DNA from: Actinoplanes sp. NBRC 103695 | GTDB lineage: Bacteria; Actinomycetota; Actinomycetes; Mycobacteriales; Micromonosporaceae | Length of the DNA stretch: 64,000 nucleotides | Direction of reading: 5' to 3' | Assembly (NCBI RefSeq): GCF_030269485.1 | Contig: NZ_BSTL01000005.1 | Location: 398,174 to 462,173, forward strand | Part shown: positions 43,179 through 51,613 of the stretch, piece by piece | How the letters are laid out: every line of letters starts with the position of its first letter | Numbering within the stretch: position 1 is the stretch's first letter | The notes under the pieces: generated by a model | Databases searched by the model: none | What the model saw: only the letters and a program-made list of their open reading frames with translations | What the model was told of the DNA's origin: nothing | Made by a program: the position numbers and the translations under genes

Positions 43179-44018
43179 TCATGGCGCGACCAGCCCCTCG
43201 TAGCTGTCCGGGCGCCGGTCCCGGTAGAACTGCCAGCGGTCCCGGACCGTGTTCAGCAGGCCCAGGTCCAGGTCGCGGACGATCAGCTCGGGGTGGTGGG
43301 TGTCGCCGACCGCGCCGACGAACTTGCCCTCCGGGTCAACGAAGTACGACTGGCCGTAGAAGTCGTTGTCGCCCAGCTCCTCGACGCCGGTGCGGTTGAT
43401 CGCGCCGATGAAGTACTCGTTGGCGACCGCGCTGGCCGGCTGCTCCAGCTGCCACAGGTAGCTGGACAGGCCGCGGCTGGTGGCGGACGGGTTGAAGACC
43501 ATCTGGGCGCCGTTCAGGCCGAGCGCCCGCCAGCCCTCGGGGAAGTGCCGGTCGTAGCAGATGTAGACGCCGACCCGGCCGACCGCGGTGTCGAACACCG
43601 GGTAGCCGAGGTTGCCGGGCCGGAAGTAGAACTTCTCCCAGAAGCCTTTGACCTGCGGGATGTGGTTCTTGCGGTACTTGCCGAGGTAGCTGCCGTCGGC
43701 GTCGACCACGGCCGCGGTGTTGTAGAGGACACCGGGCTGCTCCTGCTCGTACATCGGCAGGATCATCACCATGCCGAGCTCGGCGGCGAGCGCCTGGAAG
43801 CGTTCGGTCGTGGGGCCGGGGATCGACTCGGCGTACTCGTAGTAGGCGGCGTCCTGGACCTGGCAGAAGTAGGGGCCGTAGAACAACTCCTGGAAGCAGA
43901 TCACCTTCGCGCCCTGCGCGGCGGCGTCCCGCGCGTAGTCCTCGTGCGCCTTGATCATCGACTCCTTGTCGCCCGTCCAGTTGGTCTGGACGAGGGCGGC
44001 GCGGATGACGTCGGTCAT
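43179..44018 (-). CDS. Nitrilase-superfamily amidohydrolase, probable beta-ureidopropionase
   Basis: A 279-aa carbon-nitrogen hydrolase. The Glu-Lys-Cys triad is visible: ICFQELFYGPYF (Glu about 42), YLGKYRKNHIPQ (Lys) and VGVYICYDRHFPEGWRA (Cys about 148). It closely resembles N-carbamoyl-beta-alanine/N-carbamoylputrescine amidases. As the first gene of the operon before dihydropyrimidinase it would convert N-carbamoyl-beta-alanine to beta-alanine, CO2 and ammonia. ATG 44018 has GAGGGG upstream; the longer frame is rejected as it enters the divergent promoter. Confidence 0.88.
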   Translation of the reverse strand: MTDVIRAALVQTNWTGDKESMIKAHEDYARDAAAQGAKVICFQELFYGPYFCQVQDAAYYEYAESIPGPTTERFQALAAELGMVMILPMYEQEQPGVLYNTAAVVDADGSYLGKYRKNHIPQVKGFWEKFYFRPGNLGYPVFDTAVGRVGVYICYDRHFPEGWRALGLNGAQMVFNPSATSRGLSSYLWQLEQPASAVANEYFIGAINRTGVEELGDNDFYGQSYFVDPEGKFVGAVGDTHHPELIVRDLDLGLLNTVRDRWQFYRDRRPDSYEGLVAP

Positions 44019-44103
44019 GAGCCGGGCCCCTCTCTTCTCCCTGTGGCGTGGGTCACCAAGACAGTGTGATCGTCCCGCCACCGCATGTCATCGCTCCTGG
44101 GAG

Positions 44104-44164
44104 CTTGACATCCGAGGTGGTAGAACGTTACGACACAGATGACGGCGGACAATTGCCTGATTGT
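44104..44164. promoter_or_regulatory. Divergent promoter and inverted repeat before the MocR gene
   Basis: In the 152-nt space between the amidohydrolase and MocR genes, TTGACA (44104) is followed after 17 nt by TTACGA, a plausible sigma-70 promoter on the plus strand. Just before the MocR ATG, ACAAT-N6-ATTGT (44149-44164) is a perfect inverted repeat placed for autoregulation. Confidence 0.5.
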
Positions 44165-44170
44165 TACGCA

Positions 44171-45478
44171 ATGTTTCGGAGACGTAATTTGCTCGCCTTG
44201 ATCGCCCGGTCCGTCGAGGATCGAAGCTCCCGTGGGATCGCCGCGGCCGTGAGCCGGCTCGTCACCGCCGGTGACCTGCCCAGTGGCACCCGGCTGCCGA
44301 CCGTGCGGGACGTCGCGCGCGAGCTCCGGGTCAGCCCGACGACCGTCTCCGAGGCGTGGCAGAGCCTGTTACGGGCCGGGGCCATCCAGACACGCGGGCG
44401 GTCCGGGACGTTCGTGGCGGCGCTCGACCGGCCGCGACTGCGCTACACCCAACTGGGCGGGCCGTCGCTGGCGCGGGACCTGTCGTCCGGCGTACCCGAT
44501 CATGATCTTCTGCCTGATCTGACCGATGCCCTCCAGCGCATCGGGGACGGGCGGCTGACCAGCAGCTACCTGGACGCCCCGGTGCTGCCGGCGCTGGAGG
44601 ACGTGCTGCGGGAGCGCTGGCCGTTCCCGCCGGAGGCCGTGACCGTGGTGGACGGCGCCCTGGACGCGCTGGACCGGATCATCGGTGCGGTCGTGCGGTT
44701 CGGTGACCGCGTGGTCGTGGAGAACCCGACGTTCCCGCCGCTGCTCGACCTGCTGGACGCCGTCGGTGCCACCGTGATCGAGCTATCGCCGGGCGCATTC
44801 GACGCCGACCCGGTCGCGGTGTTTCTCCAGCCCCGGGCGCAGAATCCGACCGGGGCGTCGATGTCGGCCGAGCGTGCCGCCGAGCTCGCCGCGCTGCTGG
44901 CGAAGCACCCCGACGTGATCGTCGTGGAGGACGACCATGCCGGAGACATCGCGACGGCGGCGCCGGTCAGCATCGGCTCGGACCGCACCGTACACATCGC
45001 GGGTTTCTCCAAAAGTCACGGACCTGACCTGCGGCTGGCGGCCATCGGCGGACCTGCCCGGCTGATCGAGGCGGTGACGTCACGGCGGTTGCTCGGCCCT
45101 GGTTGGTCGTCACGGTTGCTCCAGGGCGTACTCCTCGATCTGCTCACCTCGCCCACGTCGATCGCGCAGGTCGCGGCAGCCAGGTCCGAATACGCCCGCC
45201 GGCGTTCCGCGCTGCTCGCCTGCCTGGCCGAGCACGGCGTCGAGGCCACCGCCGAGGACGGCATCAACCTGTGGCTGACCGTCCACAACCAGCAGCACGC
45301 CCTGGTCACACTGGCCGCGCACGGCATCAGCGTCGCGCCCGGCGGTCCCTTCATGGTCACGCCGTCCGCCATCGACCACGTGCGGGTGACCGCCGGTCTG
45401 GTGGCCGACGGCTTCGACGAACTCGCCAGCATCCTGGCTTCGGCCGCCCACCGTACCGAAAACCGGAGGTTTCGATGA
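44171..45478 (+). CDS. MocR/GabR-type regulator (GntR HTH + aminotransferase-like domain)
   Basis: A 435-aa PLP-dependent regulator. N-terminal GntR winged helix: LVTAGDLPSGTRLPTVRDVA and VSPTTVSEAWQSLLRAGAIQ. The aminotransferase fold follows with RVVVENPTFPP, VFLQPRAQNPTG, VVEDDHAGDI and the PLP lysine in AGFSKSHGPDLRLA (Lys about 281). MocR proteins sense amino compounds such as beta-alanine or GABA bound to PLP. The gene is divergent from the pyrimidine operon and overlaps the aminotransferase ATG by 4 nt. ATG 44171 is chosen; an extension from 44048 would cover the promoter. Confidence 0.9.
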   Translation: MFRRRNLLALIARSVEDRSSRGIAAAVSRLVTAGDLPSGTRLPTVRDVARELRVSPTTVSEAWQSLLRAGAIQTRGRSGTFVAALDRPRLRYTQLGGPSLARDLSSGVPDHDLLPDLTDALQRIGDGRLTSSYLDAPVLPALEDVLRERWPFPPEAVTVVDGALDALDRIIGAVVRFGDRVVVENPTFPPLLDLLDAVGATVIELSPGAFDADPVAVFLQPRAQNPTGASMSAERAAELAALLAKHPDVIVVEDDHAGDIATAAPVSIGSDRTVHIAGFSKSHGPDLRLAAIGGPARLIEAVTSRRLLGPGWSSRLLQGVLLDLLTSPTSIAQVAAARSEYARRRSALLACLAEHGVEATAEDGINLWLTVHNQQHALVTLAAHGISVAPGGPFMVTPSAIDHVRVTAGLVADGFDELASILASAAHRTENRRFR

Positions 45479-46776
45479 CCGACGACCTGCTCGCCCGGCA
45501 CCACGCGGTGCTGCCGGCCTGGATGCCGATCTACTACGGCGACGAGGCGATCGAGATCGTCTCCGGCGCCGGGCGGCACGTCACCGACGCGTCCGGACGC
45601 ACCTACCTGGACTTCTTCGGCGGCGTGCTGACCAACATGATCGGGTACGACGTGCCGGAGATCCGCGACGCGGTGGAGCGGCAACTGCGGACCGGGGTGG
45701 TGCACACGTCCACGCTGTACCTGATCCGGCAGCAGGTCGAACTGGCCGAGAAGATCGCCCGGGTCTCCGGCATCCCCGACGCCCGGGTCTTCTTCACCAA
45801 CTCGGGCACCGAGGCCAACGAGGCCGCCCTGCTGATGGCCACGAACATCCGCAGGTCCAACCAGATCCTGGCGATCAAGAACAGCTACCACGGCCGCAGC
45901 TTCGGGACCATGGCGGTCACCGGGCACCGCAGCTGGTCGGCCAGCTCGCTGAACCCGGTGCAGGTGTCCTGGCTGCCGTCCGGCGACCGGATCCGCGGGC
46001 GGATGGCCGGCCTCGCCGACGGCGACCAGCTCGACGTGGCCGTCGAGGAACTGCGCGAAACCCTGGCCACGGTCACCGCGGGCGACGTGGCGGCCCTGAT
46101 CGCCGAGCCGATCCAGGGCGTCGGCGGATTCGTGCACGCGCCGGACGGCATGCTGGGCGCGTACAAGAAGGTCCTGGACGAGACCGGCATCCTGCTCATC
46201 GCCGACGAGGTGCAGACCGGCTGGGGCCGCACCGGCGAACACTTCTGGGGCTACCAGGCGCACGGCGTCGTGCCCGACCTGATCACCTTCGCGAAGGGCA
46301 TCGGCAACGGGTTCGCCCTGGGCGGCGTGGTCGGCCGCGCCGAGGTGATCAACGCGGTGCCGGCGATCAGCTTCTCCACCTTCGGCGGCAACCCGGTCTC
46401 GGCGGCGGCGGGCAACGCGGTCCTCGACTACGTCCTCTCGCACGACCTGCAGGGCAACGCGCAGCGGGCGGGGACGATCCTGCTCGACGGCCTGCGCGCA
46501 GTCGCCGGATCTTCCCCGATCGTCGCCGAGGTGCGCGGCCGCGGCCTGATGCTGGCGGTCGAGTTCGTCCGCCCCGGCACCACCGAGCCGGACGCCGCGG
46601 CAACCGTGCGGGTCTTCGAGGAGTGCCGGAAGAACGGGCTCCTGGTCGGCAAGGGCGGCCTCTACAACAACGTGCTGCGGATGGGGCCGCCGCTGACACT
46701 GACCGAGGACGAGGCCCGCACCGGGCTGGCCGCCCTCACCGAGGCGATCCGGACGGTCACCGCCGAGTCGCTCTAA
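45475..46776 (+). CDS. Class III aminotransferase, probable beta-alanine/(R)-3-aminoisobutyrate transaminase
   Basis: A 433-aa PLP enzyme. It has VFFTNSGTEANEAAL, SYHGRSFGTMAVTG, LIAEPIQGVGGFV, LLIADEVQTGWGRTGEHFWG and the PLP-lysine region PDLITFAKGIGNGFALGG. These resemble the AGXT2/3-aminoisobutyrate-pyruvate aminotransferases. GGAGG 5 nt before ATG and the 4-nt overlap with the MocR gene indicate coupling. In context it would deaminate beta-alanine or 3-aminoisobutyrate made by the divergent operon, completing reductive pyrimidine degradation. Confidence 0.88.
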   Translation: MTDDLLARHHAVLPAWMPIYYGDEAIEIVSGAGRHVTDASGRTYLDFFGGVLTNMIGYDVPEIRDAVERQLRTGVVHTSTLYLIRQQVELAEKIARVSGIPDARVFFTNSGTEANEAALLMATNIRRSNQILAIKNSYHGRSFGTMAVTGHRSWSASSLNPVQVSWLPSGDRIRGRMAGLADGDQLDVAVEELRETLATVTAGDVAALIAEPIQGVGGFVHAPDGMLGAYKKVLDETGILLIADEVQTGWGRTGEHFWGYQAHGVVPDLITFAKGIGNGFALGGVVGRAEVINAVPAISFSTFGGNPVSAAAGNAVLDYVLSHDLQGNAQRAGTILLDGLRAVAGSSPIVAEVRGRGLMLAVEFVRPGTTEPDAAATVRVFEECRKNGLLVGKGGLYNNVLRMGPPLTLTEDEARTGLAALTEAIRTVTAESL

Positions 46777-46824
46777 TTGATGAGGTTAACTAACTAAAAG
46801 TAGACATATATTAGTAAGGCGGTC

Positions 46825-46992
46825 ATGATCTTCTTCGACGTCCGTACCGAGGACGTTTTCTCCACCATGAAAGAGGATCTGTCGCCGATGGTGAAGTTCG
46901 TAGGCATCGTTGCCTGTATGTCTTATTCGATGGTAATGACCTTTGCGTCCGGACCGGCTTCCGCCATCGCCCATCTCCTTCAACTCGCGTAG
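46825..46992 (+). CDS. 55-aa predicted small membrane/secreted protein
   Basis: A frame absent from larger genes: MIFFDVRTEDVFSTMKEDLS, then hydrophobic MVKFVGIVACMSYSMVMTF and a tail SGPASAIAHLLQLA. The hydrophobic stretch followed by ASGPASA looks like a signal peptide leaving about 9 residues, or a single TM helix. AAGGCGG precedes ATG. DNA here is distinctly more AT-rich than neighbours and an upstream TATATT at 46807 could be a -10 box. It lies between the aminotransferase and the convergent SARP gene. No family recognised. Confidence 0.45.
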   Translation: MIFFDVRTEDVFSTMKEDLSPMVKFVGIVACMSYSMVMTFASGPASAIAHLLQLA

Positions 46993-47060
46993 GAGACGAT
47001 ACTAGTCGCTCGACAACTTGTCTGCTGCGTCACCCGGACGGATGGCGCAGCAGGCGCATC

Positions 47061-49898
47061 TCAGGGGACCGACCCCAGTCTGGCCCTCAGTGTTTGCGCG
47101 TCGGGGCCGGACAGCTCGGCGGCCGTCCGGATTGCTCCCGCGCGGATTCGTGTGGCGGCACTGATCGTGCCCGTGGCAGCCAGGGCGTCGGCGAGGACGG
47201 CGAGCGAGCGGACTCTGCGGAAGGAGTCGTCCAGTGCGGCGCAGGCCGCCACCGCGGCGCGCGCGTGGGCGACGGCCGACCCGGAACCGGCGGCACGCTC
47301 GATGTCCGCCCGGGTGATCAGGGCGTCGCAGCGGCCGGCGGTGTCCTGGGCGCGATCATGGCGGGCCAATGCCATCGCACAGTGCCGCGCCGCCGCGGCC
47401 AGGTCACCCGCATCCAGGTGGAACTCGCTCAACCGTTGGTGGGTCAGGCCCTGTTCGCGGATCGCGTTCCCGCTCTCCTGAATGGCTAGCGCGTCGGCGT
47501 ATGCCTCCAGCGCGCGCTCTGGCTGTTTTTCCACCCGGTACGCGTCCCCCAGCCGGAGCAGCGTCGCCGCTTCACCGTAGGAGTTGCCCAGTTTTCGCGC
47601 GGCCTCCCGGACCTGTTCGAGCGTCTCGATCGCCCGGGCTGTGTCACCGAGGTGGAGGAATGCCACCCCGATGTTGTGTGCGCAGATGTTCTCGGCGGTC
47701 AGGTTCCCCGCCGCGGCGGCGAGGTCACGGGCCTTGACCAGCTCGGTGATGGCCCGCCCGTACTGGTGTGTGGCGCTGTACGCGTGGCCGAGGTTGTTGA
47801 GGTTGGCGATCTCCCCGAAGCGGTGTCCATCCAGTCGTGCGGAGGCGGCCGCGATCCGGTTGAGGTGGATCAGGTCGTCATACCGTCCGGTGTGCGAGAA
47901 GGTCTCGTGGATCGCCGCCGGGAGCTGCCAGGCAAGCCGATGCAGCCCGTGCCGCGCGGCCTCCAGGGTGGCCGCGCCGAGGTTTGCCCGCTCGTTCTCG
48001 CACCAAGCCCGGGCCGCCGCCTCGGAGTCGAACTCCAAAGTGCCCGGTGGAGCGTCCGGCAGATCGGGCACGGGCGGGAGCTGCGGTGCGAGCACCGCTG
48101 CCGCGTTCGCCGCGGAGCACAGGAACCAGGTCGTCACGGCCAGCCTGCGATCGGCGATCTCCTCGGGCTTCTCCTCGGCGTCGCAGCGTGATTGGGCATA
48201 CGTCCGCAAAAGATCGTGCATCTGGTAGCGCCGCGCGGTGTCGTGCTCCACGAGATTCACCCGGGCCAACAGGTCGAGGACCCCTTCGGCCTCACGCAGG
48301 CCCGCGCCGGCCACCGCCGCGGCGGCGGGCAGGCTGATCCGGGCGCCTGGGTGCAGCGCAAGCCGCCGGAACATGGTCGCGGCGGCGCGATCGAGGTCGC
48401 GGTACGACCAGGAGAAGATGGCGTCGAGGCTGTCCTGCCCGCCGTGTTCCCAGAGCAACCGGTCGCGGAGTTCGTCGGCCAGGTCGGCGATTCGGGCCCG
48501 GGGCCGTTCCGAGACTCGTACGCCGATGATGCGTACCGCCAGGGGCAGGCCGCCGGCCAGGCCGGCCAGCCGATCGACGGCCGCGGGCTCGCTCGCCGCT
48601 CGTGCCTCCCCGATCGTCCGTGCCAGCAGCGTCCGGGCTTCGGCGTCGGCCAGCCGATCGCTGACCAGATGGTGCACCCCGTCCCGGATGGCGAGCCCGC
48701 TGAGCCGGTCCCGGCTGGTGATGATGACCAGGGAGCCACCCGTGGCCGGGATCAGCGGGCGGGCCTGCTCGGCGGAGGCGACGTTGTCCAGGACGACCAG
48801 AACCCGGCGCCCGTCCAGCAGGTCGTTGAACCGGTGTCGCCGCTCGTCCAGGCCCTCGGGAATCCGATCCGGCGGCACGCCGAACGCATGCAGGAAACGC
48901 GCCAGCGCCTCCTTCGGGTCGACCGGCGCGCCCGGTCCGAACGCGCCGGCCGGCAGGAAGAGCTGTCCGTCCGGGAACTTCCCGAGGTTTCGGCGTGCCC
49001 AGTGGACGGCCAGCGTCGTCTTGCCGATGCCGGGCATCCCGGTGATCACCACGATGTCGGGCCGGCCGAGTATCCGCTCGGCGAACCGGTCGAGTTGGGC
49101 GAGCGGGGCTTCCCTGCCGACGAAGCCGGATACAGCGGCGGGCAACTGGTGCGGCCGGCCCGTCGCGGCCCCTGGACGACCGGCGAGGATCCGGTCGATA
49201 TCGATGTGCGGATCGGCCCGCATCTCGCGCCGGTACTTCTTCCGGAAGGTGGCGAGGTGCCGGCGCGCGTCGTCCTCCCGGCCGGCGGCACACAGCGCGC
49301 CGATCCACAGCCGGGCCAACGTCACGTCCAGCGGATGCTCGCGCAACAGCTCCGGCAGGTCCGCCAGCACCGCGTCGTACCGGCCGAGCCGGAGCCGGCC
49401 GTCGGCGAGCAGCCGGCGCGCGTCCACCTGTTCGTCACCCAGCTCCCGGCGCAGTTGCTCGGCTGAGGCGCCGCGCAGCTCCAGCACCGCGTCGCCGCGC
49501 CAGAGACCGGCGGCCAGTTCCAGATCGGACACCGCTGTACCGGGCCGATCCCCGTCCAGCGCGGCGCGGGCGCGTTCCACGAGCATCCGGAATCGGTGGA
49601 GGTCCACCATCAGCGGATCGACGTCCAACCGGTACGCGTTGCCCTCCTTGATCAGCGTGGCCGGCACCCCGTGCCGGCCAAGAACCGCCCGTAACCTGCT
49701 GACCAGCGAATAGATGACCTGCCGGGGATCATCCGGTCCGCCGTCCGGCCACAGGTGCTCGACCAGGCTGTCCACCCTGACCGGTCGGCCGGCGTGTACC
49801 AGGAGCAGAGCGAGCAGACCACGCTGCTTCGCCGCGCCGAGCGAGATCGGCCGCTCTCCGTCCCGCAACTCTGTCGGACCCAGCACGCCGAACCACAC
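47061..49898 (-). CDS. SARP-family regulator with NB-ARC and TPR domains (AfsR-like)
   Basis: A 945-aa STAND regulator. N-terminal OmpR-like DNA-binding domain (VLGPTELRDGERPISLGAAK, AVLGRHGVPATLIKEGNAYR) and BTAD (about 95-245; LHRFRMLVERARAALDGDRP), then NB-ARC with Walker A VITGMPGIGKTTLAVHWA (about 285) and RVLVVLDNVASAEQ, RHxxH-like helical region, then TPR repeats (LNNLGHAYSATHQYGRAITE; LRLGDAYRVEKQPERALEAY). SARPs activate promoters at heptameric direct repeats. GTG 49898 is chosen because the family starts there; the frame stays open far upstream. It is divergent from a gene whose promoter has such repeats. Confidence 0.9.
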   Translation of the reverse strand: MWFGVLGPTELRDGERPISLGAAKQRGLLALLLVHAGRPVRVDSLVEHLWPDGGPDDPRQVIYSLVSRLRAVLGRHGVPATLIKEGNAYRLDVDPLMVDLHRFRMLVERARAALDGDRPGTAVSDLELAAGLWRGDAVLELRGASAEQLRRELGDEQVDARRLLADGRLRLGRYDAVLADLPELLREHPLDVTLARLWIGALCAAGREDDARRHLATFRKKYRREMRADPHIDIDRILAGRPGAATGRPHQLPAAVSGFVGREAPLAQLDRFAERILGRPDIVVITGMPGIGKTTLAVHWARRNLGKFPDGQLFLPAGAFGPGAPVDPKEALARFLHAFGVPPDRIPEGLDERRHRFNDLLDGRRVLVVLDNVASAEQARPLIPATGGSLVIITSRDRLSGLAIRDGVHHLVSDRLADAEARTLLARTIGEARAASEPAAVDRLAGLAGGLPLAVRIIGVRVSERPRARIADLADELRDRLLWEHGGQDSLDAIFSWSYRDLDRAAATMFRRLALHPGARISLPAAAAVAGAGLREAEGVLDLLARVNLVEHDTARRYQMHDLLRTYAQSRCDAEEKPEEIADRRLAVTTWFLCSAANAAAVLAPQLPPVPDLPDAPPGTLEFDSEAAARAWCENERANLGAATLEAARHGLHRLAWQLPAAIHETFSHTGRYDDLIHLNRIAAASARLDGHRFGEIANLNNLGHAYSATHQYGRAITELVKARDLAAAAGNLTAENICAHNIGVAFLHLGDTARAIETLEQVREAARKLGNSYGEAATLLRLGDAYRVEKQPERALEAYADALAIQESGNAIREQGLTHQRLSEFHLDAGDLAAAARHCAMALARHDRAQDTAGRCDALITRADIERAAGSGSAVAHARAAVAACAALDDSFRRVRSLAVLADALAATGTISAATRIRAGAIRTAAELSGPDAQTLRARLGSVP

Positions 49899-50010
49899 GA
49901 GACCCCCCTGTGTAGCCGTTCCGCTACTCAGTGTGTTGGCAGGAGCTCCCTGATCGCCAATCGGCTCCTTGCGAACTGCGCGAGATCTGACATGCGCTTG
50001 CCAGTGACCG

Positions 50011-50028
50011 TGCAAGCCCGCTGCAAGC
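50011..50028 (+). promoter_or_regulatory. Tandem heptamer repeat, candidate SARP binding site
   Basis: TGCAAGC occurs twice, separated by 4 nt (11-bp period), in the promoter region of the GT-B gene, 72 nt before its ATG. An inverted near-copy GCTTGCC lies at 49996-50002. The known SARP site pattern is 7-bp direct repeats with 11-bp or 22-bp spacing; the adjacent divergent gene encodes a SARP. Confidence 0.55.
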
Positions 50029-50099
50029 TCGCCGACCAGTCCGCCGTCCGGTCGTCTTCGGACTCTGGGCACGACCAGGCCGGAGGAGAGGGCGGAAGC

Positions 50100-51302
50100 A
50101 TGGAACAGGGATGGATGACGGTGCCGATCGGCATCGACGCGGATCGGTGGGTCACCCGGGCCGGCTGCCGGACGGTGCTGGTGGTCGCGCACACCGTGGT
50201 GAGCTGTCAGAGATTGCTCGACGTGATCGATCTGGTGGAATCCGACCCGCGGGTGCAGGTCGTGTTCACGATCGCGCCGGACGTCTTCAACCCGGGTGTC
50301 GAGGACTACCTGCGCGGGCTCGGGGCACTGCTCCTGCCATGGGCGCAGGCCACCCGCGAGCGGTTCGACCTCGCCCTGGCCGCGGCCTACGACGGGCTCG
50401 CCGAGATCCACGGCCCACTTGTCCTGATGGCGCACGGTGCCGGGCACGGTAAGACCGCTCGGCCACCCGACCGCGGTGGCCCGATCGCCGAACCACCGGA
50501 GGTCTTCGGACTGGAGGCTCGGCGGCTGCTCCGAGGCGGCCGGGTGCTCCCGGCCGCCCTGGTGCTGGCTCACGAGTTCGAACGGGACATCCTGCGCCGG
50601 CAGTGTCCGGCGGCGCTGCCCGTAGCCCTGGTGACCGGCGACGTCTGTTTCGACCGGCTGGTCCGGAGCCTGACCGAGCGCGCCGGGTACCGCCGCGCCA
50701 TGCGGATCGGCGACGACCAGCGGCTGGTCGTGGTCAGCTCCACGTGGGGGTGCGACGGGATCTTCGGCGCGCGGCGGGACCTGCTGCCCCGGCTGCTGGA
50801 CGGCCTGCCGCGCGACCGGTTCCAGGTCGCGGCGCTGCTCCACCCGGCCGTCTGGGCACACGGGCACCGTCAGGTGCGGGCGTGGACCGCCGACTGCCGC
50901 GCGGCCGGACTCATCCTGCCCGAACCGGCCGAGGACTGGCGGGCGGTGGTGGCCGCGGCCGACCACGTGATCGGCGACCACGGTTCGGTCACCGCGTACG
51001 CGGCCGCGGCGGGCGTGCCGACGATGCGCCTGGAGGGCCGATGGTCCGACCGGTGCGCGCCTGGCACCGCGCAGGAACTGGTCGGCCGGCAGGCGGCCCG
51101 GCTGCGGGTGGGGGAGGCTCTGGAGCCACAACTGCTCGACGCGCCCACACTCGACGCCGAGGTCGTCACCGCGCGGCTCACGTCGTACCCGGGAATGGCC
51201 GGCGAACGCCTGCGCCGCCACCTCTATCGGCTGCTCGATCTGCCGCAGCCCGGCCGCCATCGGCGCATCGCCCCGGTGCCGGCGCCGGGATCAGCGCCGT
51301 GA
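50100..51302 (+). CDS. GT-B-fold protein (CDP-glycerol glycerophosphotransferase/epimerase-like)
   Basis: A 400-aa protein beginning TVPIGIDADRWVTRAGCRTV, then VVAHTVVSCQRLLDVIDLVE and RVQVVFTIAPDVFNPGVEDY, with later VVVSSTWGCDGIFGARRDLL and ADHVIGDHGSVTAYAAAAGV. The C-terminal GDHGS stretch and overall pattern fit a GT-B fold with a nucleotide-sugar-binding C-domain, as in CDP-glycerol glycerophosphotransferase and UDP-GlcNAc 2-epimerase. Streptomyces homologues are often left as hypothetical. Its substrate is unknown. GGAGGAGAGGG precedes the ATG. It is coupled to the 104-aa gene. Confidence 0.6.
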   Translation: MEQGWMTVPIGIDADRWVTRAGCRTVLVVAHTVVSCQRLLDVIDLVESDPRVQVVFTIAPDVFNPGVEDYLRGLGALLLPWAQATRERFDLALAAAYDGLAEIHGPLVLMAHGAGHGKTARPPDRGGPIAEPPEVFGLEARRLLRGGRVLPAALVLAHEFERDILRRQCPAALPVALVTGDVCFDRLVRSLTERAGYRRAMRIGDDQRLVVVSSTWGCDGIFGARRDLLPRLLDGLPRDRFQVAALLHPAVWAHGHRQVRAWTADCRAAGLILPEPAEDWRAVVAAADHVIGDHGSVTAYAAAAGVPTMRLEGRWSDRCAPGTAQELVGRQAARLRVGEALEPQLLDAPTLDAEVVTARLTSYPGMAGERLRRHLYRLLDLPQPGRHRRIAPVPAPGSAP

Positions 51303-51613
51303 GCGCCGCGCCCGAGCCTTTCGTCGTACGCCGCGATCCGTCCGTGCCGGACCGGTTGATCCGGCTGGCCGACGTGCTGATCACCGCGCCGGACGAACGG
51401 CCCCGGTCCGAGCAGATCGCCGCGCTGTTCGACGCCTACCCTGGCCTGACCCTGATCCTCGTGGTGGGCGCCGGCCGTTACCTTGTGGTCGGTGCCCGCG
51501 ACGGAACGGCCGCCACGCTCCGCCTCGGCTCGTCGGGCTCAGTCCGGCGGGCCGCCGCCTGCGCCTACCGCGTCTGGATCGGACAGTTCGGCACGCAGGA
51601 CCCGCGCCCGTGA
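51299..51613 (+). CDS. 104-aa conserved hypothetical protein coupled to the GT-B gene
   Basis: GTG start overlaps the GT-B stop by 4 nt. The protein contains PFVVRRDPSVPDRLIRLADV and LTLILVVGAGRYLVVGARDG; no catalytic motif. The C-terminal 25 codons overlap the 3' end of the convergent NB-ARC gene (51539-51613), an unusually long antisense overlap. Coupled translation suggests a partner of the GT-B protein. Confidence 0.6.
   Translation: MSAAPEPFVVRRDPSVPDRLIRLADVLITAPDERPRSEQIAALFDAYPGLTLILVVGAGRYLVVGARDGTAATLRLGSSGSVRRAAACAYRVWIGQFGTQDPRP

Noticed and set aside
46786..46983. Minus-strand 65-aa frame
   Set aside because: No ribosome site and low-complexity His/Arg composition; the plus-strand 55-aa frame at 46825 has a better start and hydrophobic profile.
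47061..51260. A 1399-aa version of the SARP regulator
   Set aside because: The upstream 450 residues are antisense to the GT-B gene; family similarity begins at the GTG at 49898.
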